Shown piece after piece: positions 24,895-33,603 of a DNA stretch of 64,000 nt. The stretch comes from Nitrospira defluvii (lineage in GTDB: Bacteria; Nitrospirota; Nitrospiria; Nitrospirales; Nitrospiraceae), in contig FP929003.1 in the NCBI GenBank assembly GCA_000196815.1, positions 2,317,501 through 2,381,500 of the forward strand. Reading direction: 5' to 3'. Positions within the stretch are counted from its first letter, which is position 1. Each line of letters begins with the position of its first letter. The notes beneath the pieces are model-generated. The model worked only from the letters and a program-made list of their open reading frames with translations, ran no database searches and was not told the origin of the DNA. Position numbers and translations under genes: made by a program.

Positions 24895-26145
24895 ATGCAT
24901 ATCCTTTTCCTCTCTCACTATTTCCCGCCCGAGGTAAACGCTCCGGCCTCTCGCACCTATGAACATTGCCGACAGTGGGTACGGGACGGACATCGCGTAA
25001 CGGTCGTCACGTGCGCCCCCAATCACCCCCAGGGAAAGGTCTATCCGGGCTATCGCAATACGTTGGTGACGCGTGAAGAGAAAGACGGAATCACGGTCAT
25101 TCGTGTCTGGACCTATGTCACAGCCAATGAAGGATTTTTGAAGCGAACCCTGAACTACGTCTCCTATATGGCGGCGGCAATTGTGGCGGCGCCGTTCCTT
25201 CAGAAAGTCGATATCGTCATCTCCACCTCACCCCAATTTTTTAACGGGCTGGCAGGGTATGTCGTCAGCCGCATGAAGCGATCCCCATGGGTGCTGGAGA
25301 TCCGAGATCTCTGGCCTGAATCCATCCTCGCAGTGGGCGCCATCAAGAATCCATTCATCATACGTCTATTAGAATGGCTGGAGTTGTTTGCCTACCGGCA
25401 GGCCGATCGAATCGTACCGGTCACCGATGCGTTCCAACGGCACATCGTGAAAAAGGGCATCGATAGAGCGAAGATCACCGTAATCAAGAATGGGGCTGAC
25501 CTTACGTTGTATAAACCGGTCACCGGTACGAACAGGCTGGCTGAATCGCTTGGAGTGCAGGGAAAGTTCGTGGCCGCTTATTTGGGCACGCACGGAATGG
25601 CCCACCACCTCGAAACGGTACTCTATGCGGCGCAACGGGTACGCAACTATCCGCATATCGTGTTGCTCCTTGCCGGTGACGGCGCCGAGCGTCGGCGATT
25701 GATGGCGTTGCGGGAGGAACTTGGCGTGACCAATGTCCTCATGTTGGAGCAACAACCCAAGGAACAGATGCCTTGGGTCTGGGCACTCGCCGATGTCAGC
25801 CTCATCCTGCTCAAGAAATCCGCTGTCTTCAAGACCGTCATTCCCTCAAAGATTTTTGAGAGTATGGCCATGGAGAAACCGATTATCCTCGGGGTTGAAG
25901 GCGAAAGCGCTGAACTTCTTCGGGCTGCGGACGCCGGCTATTGCATTGAGCCGGAGAATGATCGAGAGCTTGCAACGCGCCTGATAGAACTGCATACAGA
26001 CAAGGCGCTCTGCCAAAAATTTGGCACAAATGGCCGCATGCACGTTACGAACTACTATGATCGCATCCAGTTGGCAAAACGCTTCATGGAATTATTGGAA
26101 GCTACTCATAACGAGAAGTGCAGACACATGCGATCCCACCTGTAG
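24895..26145 (+). CDS. Glycosyltransferase family 4 (WbuB-like)
   Basis: A 416-residue GT-B enzyme, nine bases after the lyase. The start MHILFLSHYFPPEVNAPASR and the segments VIRVWTYVTANEGFLKRTLN and SPWVLEIRDLWPESILAVGA are characteristic of the WbuB-like branch, which adds amino sugars. The donor site includes KNGADLTLYKP, LAGDGAERRRL and VIPSKIFESMAMEKPIILGV. Base composition here is back to that of the GC-rich backbone. Confidence 0.93.
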   Translation: MHILFLSHYFPPEVNAPASRTYEHCRQWVRDGHRVTVVTCAPNHPQGKVYPGYRNTLVTREEKDGITVIRVWTYVTANEGFLKRTLNYVSYMAAAIVAAPFLQKVDIVISTSPQFFNGLAGYVVSRMKRSPWVLEIRDLWPESILAVGAIKNPFIIRLLEWLELFAYRQADRIVPVTDAFQRHIVKKGIDRAKITVIKNGADLTLYKPVTGTNRLAESLGVQGKFVAAYLGTHGMAHHLETVLYAAQRVRNYPHIVLLLAGDGAERRRLMALREELGVTNVLMLEQQPKEQMPWVWALADVSLILLKKSAVFKTVIPSKIFESMAMEKPIILGVEGESAELLRAADAGYCIEPENDRELATRLIELHTDKALCQKFGTNGRMHVTNYYDRIQLAKRFMELLEATHNEKCRHMRSHL

Positions 26146-26504
26146 CCGCTCGAAGGTGAACGTAGCGACCTTCTCCCGACAATTTGGTCGACGCGCTTAA
26201 CGGCCCGATCCTTTTGGCCCTACCATCAGTCTTGCAACATTATCTATGTAAAATACCATAGTCGCATTCCTGCGCACTCGACCACGCATATCGTATCAAA
26301 ATGCGACAAATTGTAGGTATTTCCATTCATGCCATGGAAATACCTATGCAATTTTAGAATTTTCAGAAAAAAGTGCTTGCGCAGTTTTTTGGTTTTAAGT
26401 ATTGTTCAAGCAACGTTCAGGATAAGTAGTTGAATAAAGCGACTTTCTGTTTCGTATAAGGGCAGGTACGCGTGACATTCACTTTCCCGTCTGAAGGAGA
26501 AACG
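26146..26504 (+). promoter_or_regulatory. Regulatory region of the VPLPA-CTERM gene
   Basis: An AT-rich gap of about 360 bases. A long inverted repeat, TAGGTATTTCCAT at 26314-26326 and ATGGAAATACCTA at 26334-26346, is extended outward by AAATTG and CAATTT. Its right arm overlaps TGGAAATACCTATGCA (26335-26350), where GG and GC sit at the spacing of sigma-54 promoters. Further on, TTGCGC at 26377 and TATTGT at 26400 are 17 bases apart and could serve sigma-70. A good ribosome site (GAAGGAG) precedes the ATG at 26505. Confidence 0.45.
26314..26346 (+). promoter_or_regulatory. 13-bp inverted repeat upstream of the VPLPA-CTERM gene
   Basis: Arms of 13 identical complementary bases are separated by seven bases. 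A further six-base complementarity lies outside, with a two-base bulge. It is not followed by a T-run, so an activator site or an mRNA structure is more likely than a terminator, although it also lies downstream of the glycosyltransferase gene. Confidence 0.55.
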
Positions 26505-27188
26505 ATGAAAATGACAAAGCTGGATCCATCTATGCCTGTCATGGCCCTTAAGGCCGGAGTGCTGTGTGCTATTTTGCTTTCTCCCCTGGCGAGCACCGCA
26601 GCTCCAATCTCGTTTAATTTCGGCGGTTCAGTCGACTCGGTTCATGGCGGAGTCTTCACTGCAGGAGGAACCGGTACAAACGGATTTAGTTCTTCACTAC
26701 CCATGAAAGGGAGCTTCACGTTTAACTCGAGTACGCCCGACAGTAATGGAGGTGCACTCATCGGCCGCTACAACGGTACGATCCAAAATTTGACCGTGAC
26801 CGTCGGCAACTACACAGCTACCTATAACCCAGGAAGCAGCTTCATCCGCGTGGAGAATAACCCCGGAGTGGGTAGCACCTATCATGTCGAAGTGACCAAC
26901 TTGAGTGGCCCCTCTGTGAACGGACGCGCTCCAAGCTCTTTCGAAATTACTCTGGAAAATCCAACCGGGACTGCCTTTGCGAATGATCATCTCCCGACTA
27001 CGCCGCCAAGCCTGTCGTCTTTTGCGTCGAGTTCATGGCGTCTAATTTTCGGAGGGGTTGGGCACAGAGTACAGGGTGGACTGACCTCACTGGTTCCTCT
27101 ACCTGCTGCCGTGTGGTTGTTCGGTGCCGGGTTGATCGCCCTGGTCGGGTTGGGGTCGCGTGGGCTGGTCACAAGAAAAGAGTCGTAG
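26505..27188 (+). CDS. VPLPA-CTERM (PEP-CTERM-like) sorting-domain protein
   Basis: A 227-residue exported protein. A signal peptide covers about residues 1-33 (ending LASTAAPI). The mature part is rich in Gly, Ser, Thr and Asn, with no cysteine. The C-terminal sorting region begins with VPLPAA near residue 197, followed by a hydrophobic helix (VWLFGAGLIALVGLG) and a basic end (SRGLVTRK). This is the VPLPA-type variant of PEP-CTERM signals, which exosortases recognise in the inner membrane. The exosortase gene follows directly, so it is the probable substrate. The function of the mature domain is unknown; such proteins usually end up in the extracellular matrix. Confidence 0.9.
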   Translation: MKMTKLDPSMPVMALKAGVLCAILLSPLASTAAPISFNFGGSVDSVHGGVFTAGGTGTNGFSSSLPMKGSFTFNSSTPDSNGGALIGRYNGTIQNLTVTVGNYTATYNPGSSFIRVENNPGVGSTYHVEVTNLSGPSVNGRAPSSFEITLENPTGTAFANDHLPTTPPSLSSFASSSWRLIFGGVGHRVQGGLTSLVPLPAAVWLFGAGLIALVGLGSRGLVTRKES

Positions 27189-27311
27189 ATTTGATTCGGA
27201 AGCTGCGGGCCGGCTTTTCTTACGCCCGCATTGTTTCGCTATTCGAGGTGTCTAGCGGCCACCTCACTTCCGGCGAAACGATCAGGGCTTTCATCGCTCA
27301 CCCTCTTCTTT

Positions 27312-27335
27312 CCTCTCCCCCGGCTGGGGGAGAGG
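27312..27335 (+). terminator. Perfect GC-rich hairpin between substrate and exosortase genes
   Basis: CCTCTCCCCC and GGGGGAGAGG form a perfect ten-base stem with a four-base loop. There is no T-run after it, so it is not a textbook intrinsic terminator. It may attenuate transcription or stabilise the upstream mRNA. Its position argues that the exosortase starts after it. Confidence 0.45.
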
Positions 27336-27359
27336 ATTAGCATTACATCCAGGTGCTCA

Positions 27360-28904
27360 GTGGCTGTCATCGGATTACTGACTGTAGCCATTTTGGGCTA
27401 CATCTACGCCGACAGCTTAGTGTTTCTGTTCAGCCAATGGGGGCGAGACGACTATAGCCATGGGCCATTTATCCCGATCATCAGTGCAGTGCTTATTTGG
27501 CAACGATGGACACAGGTGGCGAGGGTCGGAATCTCCCCGTCCTGGTGGGGGCCGATGCTCGTTGCCATCGGAATGCTGCTCTTCATCCTGGGCGACTATG
27601 CCACGCTCTACGTCGTGCTGCATCTCTCATTATGGATCGTGATCGTTGGCGTCGCCCTCTCCTTCATCGGTCGTCCCGCGTTGCGAGTACTGGCCTTCCC
27701 GTTGGGCTATTTGTTAACGGCCATCCCTCTGCCGATTTTCCTCTACAATACACTCTCAAACCAGCTGCAGTTATGGTCCTCGGCGCTGGGGGTCGGATTT
27801 CTGCAGGCGATCGGGGTCACGGCTTACAGAGAAGGCAACGTCATCGACCTCGGTCCCGTCCAATTGCAAGTTGCCGAGGCGTGCAGCGGGATCCGGTATC
27901 TTTTTCCTCTCACCTCTCTGGCTCTTCTGTGTGCCTATCTCTACCGCGATCGTCTGTGGAAACGCATCGTGCTCGTGGTATCGGCTCTTCCAGTGTCGAT
28001 CTTCATCAATGGCCTTCGCATCGGAATTGTCGGGGTGCTCGTGGAACTCTATGGTCCGCAGGCGGCCGAAGGATTCCTGCACCTCTTCGAAGGCTGGGTC
28101 TTGTTCCTCGCCACTTTGGCACTACTCCTGCTCGAGATGTGGGGCTTATCGAAATTCCAAGCTCCGCCCGGATCAGAAGGGTTGTCGGAACGGTTCTCAT
28201 GGCAAATCATTCCGGAATCGACGGGAGCGGCTACGGTCACGTCAGGCAGACCACCCAGGATACAGCCCAAGATACCCGCCTATGTCGGGAGTTTAGCCCT
28301 GATTCTTCCCGTTGCGGTCTTGGCTCCGTCGTTCGGGGAGCGAACAGAGATCGTTCCTGATCGTTCAGCGTTTATGGATTTTTCCATGCGCATCGGGGAA
28401 TGGCAGGGCAATCCACAACCGGTGGAGCCTCAACTCATTTCAGCTCTGCGATTTGATGATTATTTGCTGGCCGACTATGCAGCACCGGGAGGTGGGCCGC
28501 TGACGCTGTACATGGCCTATTACCAATCTCAGCGCAAGGGCCAATCCGCCCATTCCCCGGCAAGCTGCATTCCCGGTGGAGGGTGGGAAATCACCTCTCA
28601 TCGCAGAATAAGCCTGCCCATGGATGGACACCCCGAAATGGTCAACAGTGTGCTGATTCAAAAGGACCGACAGAAACAATTGGTAATCTATTGGTTCAAG
28701 CAGCGGGATCGGGTTTTGTCCAATGAATATCTGGTGAAATTTTATTTATTCTGGGATGCATTAACGAGACAACGCAGCGACGGAGCACTCATTCGCCTCT
28801 CGGCTGCCGTCGAACTCGGCGAAAGCGAACAACAAGTCGAACATCGACTGCTGGAATTTGCCCGAAGTATTCAACCTCAACTCACTCGGTATATTCCGGA
28901 CTAA
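27360..28904 (+). CDS. xrtD: Exosortase fused to EpsI domain (XrtD-like)
   Basis: About 514 residues from the GTG at 27360. The N-terminal 280 residues form an eight-helix exosortase with the catalytic cysteine in VAEACSGIRYL, the arginine in NGLRIGIVG and the histidine in GFLHLFEGW. These act as a transpeptidase that cuts the C-terminal sorting signal. After a linker, a second membrane helix leads to an EpsI/DUF3485 domain (FSMRIGEWQG, SQRKGQSAHSPASCIPGGGW, VLIQKDRQKQLVIYWFKQRD). The fused layout and the adjacent VPLPA substrate fit XrtD. Upstream codons stay open to 27231, but they cross the hairpin and do not look coding. Confidence 0.92.
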   Translation: MAVIGLLTVAILGYIYADSLVFLFSQWGRDDYSHGPFIPIISAVLIWQRWTQVARVGISPSWWGPMLVAIGMLLFILGDYATLYVVLHLSLWIVIVGVALSFIGRPALRVLAFPLGYLLTAIPLPIFLYNTLSNQLQLWSSALGVGFLQAIGVTAYREGNVIDLGPVQLQVAEACSGIRYLFPLTSLALLCAYLYRDRLWKRIVLVVSALPVSIFINGLRIGIVGVLVELYGPQAAEGFLHLFEGWVLFLATLALLLLEMWGLSKFQAPPGSEGLSERFSWQIIPESTGAATVTSGRPPRIQPKIPAYVGSLALILPVAVLAPSFGERTEIVPDRSAFMDFSMRIGEWQGNPQPVEPQLISALRFDDYLLADYAAPGGGPLTLYMAYYQSQRKGQSAHSPASCIPGGGWEITSHRRISLPMDGHPEMVNSVLIQKDRQKQLVIYWFKQRDRVLSNEYLVKFYLFWDALTRQRSDGALIRLSAAVELGESEQQVEHRLLEFARSIQPQLTRYIPD

Positions 28905-28906
28905 CC

Positions 28907-30535
28907 ATGACCAGCGCGGTCTTTTTCAGCTTCATTACCTCCCTCTTCATCTGCATGGCGTTGATCCCGCCACTGCAGTTGAACGCGGGGCGTTGGAGCT
29001 TCATGGATCTGCCCGGCGAGCGAAAGGTTCATGCGAATCCGATTCCGCGGATCGGCGGCATCGCATTTGGCTTCGCGGCACTCCTCTCCATTTTCTTCTG
29101 GGTACCGCAAGATCCGGTCATTGCGCCGGTATTGGTGAGCGCGTCGATTATTCTCGGATTCGGCATTTGGGACGACCGTGCCAACCTGAACTACAGAGTC
29201 AAACTCGTGGGGCAACTGTTGGCCGTCTTCGTGGTGGTCGCCATTGGTCATATCCGGTTCGAGCAGATCCCGTTTTTTTATGAAGAAGAAGCACCGGTTT
29301 GGCTGACGGTACCCCTGACGGTGGTGTTTCTGGTCGGGGCCTCGAACGCCGTCAACCTCTCCGACGGCCTCGATGGGTTAGCCGGGGGACTGGCCTTCCT
29401 GAGTTTTGCCGGTACTGCCTACCTGGCATACCTGTCGCGTGATCTGACGGTGCTGGTACTGGCCTCCGGTTTCTTAGGCGGATTACTGGGATTTTTGCGA
29501 TACAACACCTATCCGGCCCGCATTTTTATGGGTGACGCGGGAAGCCAGTTGCTCGGGTTCTCGATGGGAGTGCTCGTTCTCCTCTTGAACGACCCTGCGC
29601 GTGCTCCCTTCCCTGGGGCCATCGGGTTGCTGGTGCTGGGGCTGCCGTTCCTCGACACACTTGCGGTCATGGGGCAACGGCTTGCGAAGGGTCGATCACC
29701 CTTCATCGGCGATCGAAATCATGTGCACCACAAGCTTCTGGGGCTTGGGCTGTCGCATTACGAAGCCGTCATCGTGATTTATGCGATCCAGGCGGTGATG
29801 GTAGGTCTGGCGTATCTTCTGCGATGGCAATCCGATGCACTGATTCTCACCATGTACGCCGCCTTTGCCTTGGCCATGTTCACTCTGTTCGTCGCGACTG
29901 AGCGCCGCCGTGCTCTGTCGTCAGTGTCATCGAACGGCCGGGTGCTCTCAGACACCAAACTGGCCAGGGCAGGATTGTGGCTCAGCGAGATGGCCCCTCG
30001 ATTTCTGGCCGTCGTCGTTCCACTCTTTCTTGTCTTTAATGTTTTCTTGCCGGGTCGGGTGCCGATGGATGTCGGATACGCCGCACTGAGTCTCTTTGGA
30101 ATCGTTATTGCCGGAATGTGGTTCATGCCGCAATATCGCGCCCACTTCGTGCGGGGAGGGTTGTATGTCGGCGCTGCCTTTCTCATGTACATGGGGGAGC
30201 AATCCGGCGTACCTGACATCTGGCCGATCTATGTCACGCAAAATACGCTCTTGGCCCTTATTGCCATTCTGGTGTTGTTGAGTATGCGATTCAGTCGCGG
30301 CAATCGATTTCAAACCACCCCATTGGACTACCTGATGGTGTTTTTCGCCTTGATCGTCCCCTTGCTGCCGGAAATGCGCGCGGATATGCCCACCCTGAGC
30401 ATCCTCGCCGCCAAGTTGATCGTCTTGTACTTCTCATTCGAGCTGTTGCTCCATACGTTCGTCGATCGAGTGAAACAATTCGGATTCCTGTCTTTATGGA
30501 TTCTGTTTGGACTGGGAGTGAGAGCATGGCTGTAG
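28907..30535 (+). CDS. WecA/MraY-family undecaprenyl-phosphate sugar-1-P transferase
   Basis: A 542-residue polytopic membrane protein. The N-terminal two thirds match the MraY/WecA family, which starts lipid-linked polysaccharides by loading a sugar-1-phosphate onto undecaprenyl phosphate: DLPGERKVHANPIPRIGGIA, GIWDDRANLNYRVKL, NAVNLSDGLDGLAGGLAF, YPARIFMGDAGSQLLGFSMG and GDRNHVHHKLLGLG. The C-terminal 180 residues add about six membrane segments beyond the catalytic family, as in exosortase-linked members. The gene starts one base after the exosortase stop region and its end overlaps the next reading frame. Confidence 0.93.
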   Translation: MTSAVFFSFITSLFICMALIPPLQLNAGRWSFMDLPGERKVHANPIPRIGGIAFGFAALLSIFFWVPQDPVIAPVLVSASIILGFGIWDDRANLNYRVKLVGQLLAVFVVVAIGHIRFEQIPFFYEEEAPVWLTVPLTVVFLVGASNAVNLSDGLDGLAGGLAFLSFAGTAYLAYLSRDLTVLVLASGFLGGLLGFLRYNTYPARIFMGDAGSQLLGFSMGVLVLLLNDPARAPFPGAIGLLVLGLPFLDTLAVMGQRLAKGRSPFIGDRNHVHHKLLGLGLSHYEAVIVIYAIQAVMVGLAYLLRWQSDALILTMYAAFALAMFTLFVATERRRALSSVSSNGRVLSDTKLARAGLWLSEMAPRFLAVVVPLFLVFNVFLPGRVPMDVGYAALSLFGIVIAGMWFMPQYRAHFVRGGLYVGAAFLMYMGEQSGVPDIWPIYVTQNTLLALIAILVLLSMRFSRGNRFQTTPLDYLMVFFALIVPLLPEMRADMPTLSILAAKLIVLYFSFELLLHTFVDRVKQFGFLSLWILFGLGVRAWL

Positions 30536-32976
30536 GTTCAAGGCAACCAGTGCATCGTATGATCTCGATGACCGGCCTGCGGCCTTCCTTCCTCAGGCCT
30601 TGCACGGCCATGATCGCGCTGGCCGTGATACTCACGTTATCGGCCTGTGGAGGGCCCCAGGAGCGGAAGGCGCAATATCGCAGCAAGGCGCAGGACTACA
30701 TCCAGGCCGGCAACTTCCCGAAGGCCCGGGTTGCCCTCCGCAACGTGTTGAAGATCGATCCCAAGGACGCGGACGCCTACTTCCTCGTGGCACAGGTCGA
30801 AGAAAAGGAAAAAAACTGGCGCAATGCGGTCGCCAACTACCAGCAAGTCATCGAGATCGTACCGGACCACAAAGAGGCCCTGATTGTCTTGGCCAAGTAT
30901 TATCTCGAAGCCAAACTGGTGGATGAGGTGGGACGGGCGGCGGACAAGGTTCTGGAAAAGCATCCTCAAGACCCGCAGGCTCAGGCGCTGAAAATTGCCA
31001 TGCTCGCACAGCAAGACAAAATGGACCGAGCCATAGTCCGGGGGGAAGAACTGATCAAACAATACCCGACCGAGCCGGATGTCGCCATTCTCCTGGCCAC
31101 GCTGTATGGTCAGATGGGCCGCTTGCAAGAGGCCAGAGCGACGTTGCATCGTGCGCTTCAGGCGCATCCACATCACCTGGATCTCTTACGCAATCTGCAA
31201 ACCATCCTCGACAAAGCCCACGACGACAAGGCTACGGAACAGGTCTTACGCCAGATGATTCATGAAGAGCCCACGCTCTATGACCCCCGGCTGAAACTGG
31301 CTCGTTTTTTCGACCAGCGCCACGCAACTGACCAGGCCGAAGCAGTGCTGCGCGAAGCGTTAACAGTGTTCCCCGAGAACGAACAGGCTTGGTTGGCCCT
31401 GGCTGACTTTTTGAACATACGCCGGGGAAAGGACGCAGCGCGGGTCGCACTTCGGCAAGCTGCTGAGCAGCTGCCCTATTCCACTCAAATACCATTCGCA
31501 TTGGCTGCGCTGTATGAGTCCCATAAAGATCTCGCGGAAGCGAAACGGGTTTACGAAACGCTTGCGAAGGACTACGACAAGAAGCCGGCTGGGTTGGATG
31601 CCCAGGTCAAAATCGCACAACTCGACTTCAACGCCGGGCATCAGGCAGAAGCCGATCGACGATTGTCGGAAGTGTTGCGGCAGAATCCCCGTTCGGCCCA
31701 GGGGTTGATCCTGCAGGGCAAGGTGTCTTTGATCGGGCGAAACGGCAAGGATGCGGTGCAGGCGTTTCGGACAGTTCTCCGTGATCAGCCGGAGCTTGCC
31801 CATGTGCAGCACCTTCTCGGCCAAGCGTATTTGATGACGGGAAACTCGGCGTTGGCGCGTGAAAGTTTCGAGCGTGCCACGGCCCTCTCTCCTGGCTTAC
31901 CCGAACCTGGATTGGCCCTAGCGATGATGGAGAGCCAAAATGGGCAAACTCAACGAGCCAGGACTCGATTGAAGGACATATTGAAATCTTATCCCGACCA
32001 TCGGCAGGCGATGGAGCTCATGTTTGACTTGGACCTTGCGGACGGCAATTGGAATCATGCCGCGTCGACTCTAAGCCGCCTACGGCAATTGGAGGGAGAA
32101 AGTGCCGCTCTCCTTATGGCAGAGGGCAAGTTATACAAGAGTCAAAAGGACTTTACCCGTGCCATCGCCGCCTATGAGCGAGCGGTGACACTGGAAGCCG
32201 ATGCGCAGGATCCTCTGGTGGCAGTCGTCCATCTCGATCTTCAGAATAAGCAGCCTGAGCGTGCGAGACGCCGCTTGGAAGCCATCATCACCGCTCGTCC
32301 CAATCATCCGTACGCCCATGGTTTGATGGGAGAGGTGTTGTCCCTCATCGGACGGCAGGATTCGGCCATGGCCCACTTCCGTGAGGCAACCAGAATCAAT
32401 CCGACCTGGATCACTCCGTGGCTAGACTCGGCAACACTTTCAATTTCACAGGGACAGGCAGACAGCGCGATTCGAACGTTGCAAGAAGGCTTGGCCGCAA
32501 ACCCGGCCAGTGAAGAGTTGAACATGTTGCTCGCATCGGTGTTGGCAAGCCAAGGTTCGGTCGATGAGGCCATTGCGGCCTATGACGCCGTACTGCGCAT
32601 GAATCCACGTAATATTTTTTCAGCGAACAATCTCGCGTCGCTGCTGGCGGATCACAAAAGCGACGCACCGAACTTGGAGCGTGCGTTTTTATTGAGCCGT
32701 GAATTCGAAAGAGACGCCCCACACCCGCTGTTTCTCGATACGCTGGCATGGGTGCGGCTAAAAATGGGGCATCTCGAAGATGCGCTTCGCATTATGCGGC
32801 AGGCGATTGTGAAGGCCCCGGATCTCCCGGTCCTCAATTATCACCTCGGTGCGGCACTCTATCAGTCAGGCCGCAATGTCGAAGCCAAGGTGTATCTCGC
32901 GAAAGCGCTGAAGAGCACAGAACAATTCCAAGGTCGACGTGAAGCGCAACAGTTGCTCGCCCGGACGAGCGGATAG
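30526..32976 (+). CDS. prsT: PrsT-type TPR-repeat lipoprotein of the exosortase system
   Basis: About 816 residues. A signal peptide with lipobox (VILTLSACGG) precedes more than fifteen tetratricopeptide repeats, for example AGNFPKARVALRNVLKIDPK, EKNWRNAVANYQQVIEIVPD and SVDEAIAAYDAVLRMNPRN. This length and layout match the TPR lipoprotein regularly encoded in PEP-CTERM/exosortase loci, thought to aid assembly or export of the polymer at the outer membrane. The start is uncertain: ATG 30526 overlaps the previous gene, and ATG 30559 is a possible alternative closer to the signal peptide. Confidence 0.9.
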   Translation: MAVGSRQPVHRMISMTGLRPSFLRPCTAMIALAVILTLSACGGPQERKAQYRSKAQDYIQAGNFPKARVALRNVLKIDPKDADAYFLVAQVEEKEKNWRNAVANYQQVIEIVPDHKEALIVLAKYYLEAKLVDEVGRAADKVLEKHPQDPQAQALKIAMLAQQDKMDRAIVRGEELIKQYPTEPDVAILLATLYGQMGRLQEARATLHRALQAHPHHLDLLRNLQTILDKAHDDKATEQVLRQMIHEEPTLYDPRLKLARFFDQRHATDQAEAVLREALTVFPENEQAWLALADFLNIRRGKDAARVALRQAAEQLPYSTQIPFALAALYESHKDLAEAKRVYETLAKDYDKKPAGLDAQVKIAQLDFNAGHQAEADRRLSEVLRQNPRSAQGLILQGKVSLIGRNGKDAVQAFRTVLRDQPELAHVQHLLGQAYLMTGNSALARESFERATALSPGLPEPGLALAMMESQNGQTQRARTRLKDILKSYPDHRQAMELMFDLDLADGNWNHAASTLSRLRQLEGESAALLMAEGKLYKSQKDFTRAIAAYERAVTLEADAQDPLVAVVHLDLQNKQPERARRRLEAIITARPNHPYAHGLMGEVLSLIGRQDSAMAHFREATRINPTWITPWLDSATLSISQGQADSAIRTLQEGLAANPASEELNMLLASVLASQGSVDEAIAAYDAVLRMNPRNIFSANNLASLLADHKSDAPNLERAFLLSREFERDAPHPLFLDTLAWVRLKMGHLEDALRIMRQAIVKAPDLPVLNYHLGAALYQSGRNVEAKVYLAKALKSTEQFQGRREAQQLLARTSG

Positions 32977-32988
32977 GAGTCGTGAACC

Positions 32989-33600
32989 ATGCAGTGCAGT
33001 ATTCAGATCGTTCAGAGAATCGCGTTCGGATTGATCATAGGGCTGTGCCTGACCTCCACTGTGAGCTGCCAATACGCTGATGTGCGCCGCACGCTTCAGG
33101 AGGCACCAAATGCCGAGCAAGGGTATCAGCTCGGCCCCGAAGATGTGCTGCTCATTTCCGTCTGGAAGGATGAGCACCTCACAAGAGAGGTCGTCGTCCG
33201 GCCAGATGGCATGATTTCGTTTCCCCTGGTTGGAGATGTGGCGGCTGAAGGGCGAACGGTGGAGGAGCTGCGAATAGACCTCGCCAAACGATTGATCAAA
33301 TATATTCCTGCTGTCAACATCACGGTCGCCGTCATCAAGCCGTTGAGTTATAAAGTGTATGTCGTCGGGAGAGTGGCAAAACCCGGTGAGTTCCTCGTCG
33401 GTCACTACACCGATGTGCTCCAAGCCTTGAGCCTCGCGGGAGGATTGACTCCCTTTGCGGCAGAAAATGACATCAAGGTCGTGCGCCGGGTCATGGGACA
33501 ACAGCAGACCTTTCCGTTCCGTTACGGTGATGTGCGAAAAGGAATCGATCTGGAGCAGAATATCACCTTACAGCGCGGCGACGTTGTGATGGTGCCGTAA
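32989..33600 (+). CDS. Polysaccharide export lipoprotein (Wza/EpsE-like)
   Basis: A 203-residue exported protein with a lipobox-like TSTVSCQYA near residue 27. The Poly_export domain reads GYQLGPEDVLLISVWKDEHL, VVRPDGMISFPLVGDVAAEG, and the SLBB part VYVVGRVAKPGEFLVGHYTD followed by VLQALSLAGGLTPFA. It forms the periplasmic and outer-membrane export ring for the polymer. It is shorter than E. coli Wza, as usual for exosortase-linked versions. It follows prsT by 12 bases. Confidence 0.92.
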   Translation: MQCSIQIVQRIAFGLIIGLCLTSTVSCQYADVRRTLQEAPNAEQGYQLGPEDVLLISVWKDEHLTREVVVRPDGMISFPLVGDVAAEGRTVEELRIDLAKRLIKYIPAVNITVAVIKPLSYKVYVVGRVAKPGEFLVGHYTDVLQALSLAGGLTPFAAENDIKVVRRVMGQQQTFPFRYGDVRKGIDLEQNITLQRGDVVMVP

Positions 33601-33603
33601 CTC

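Noticed and set aside
30496-30525. Upstream extension of the TPR lipoprotein
   Set aside because: These codons lie within the end of the WecA-like gene and put the signal peptide too far from the start.
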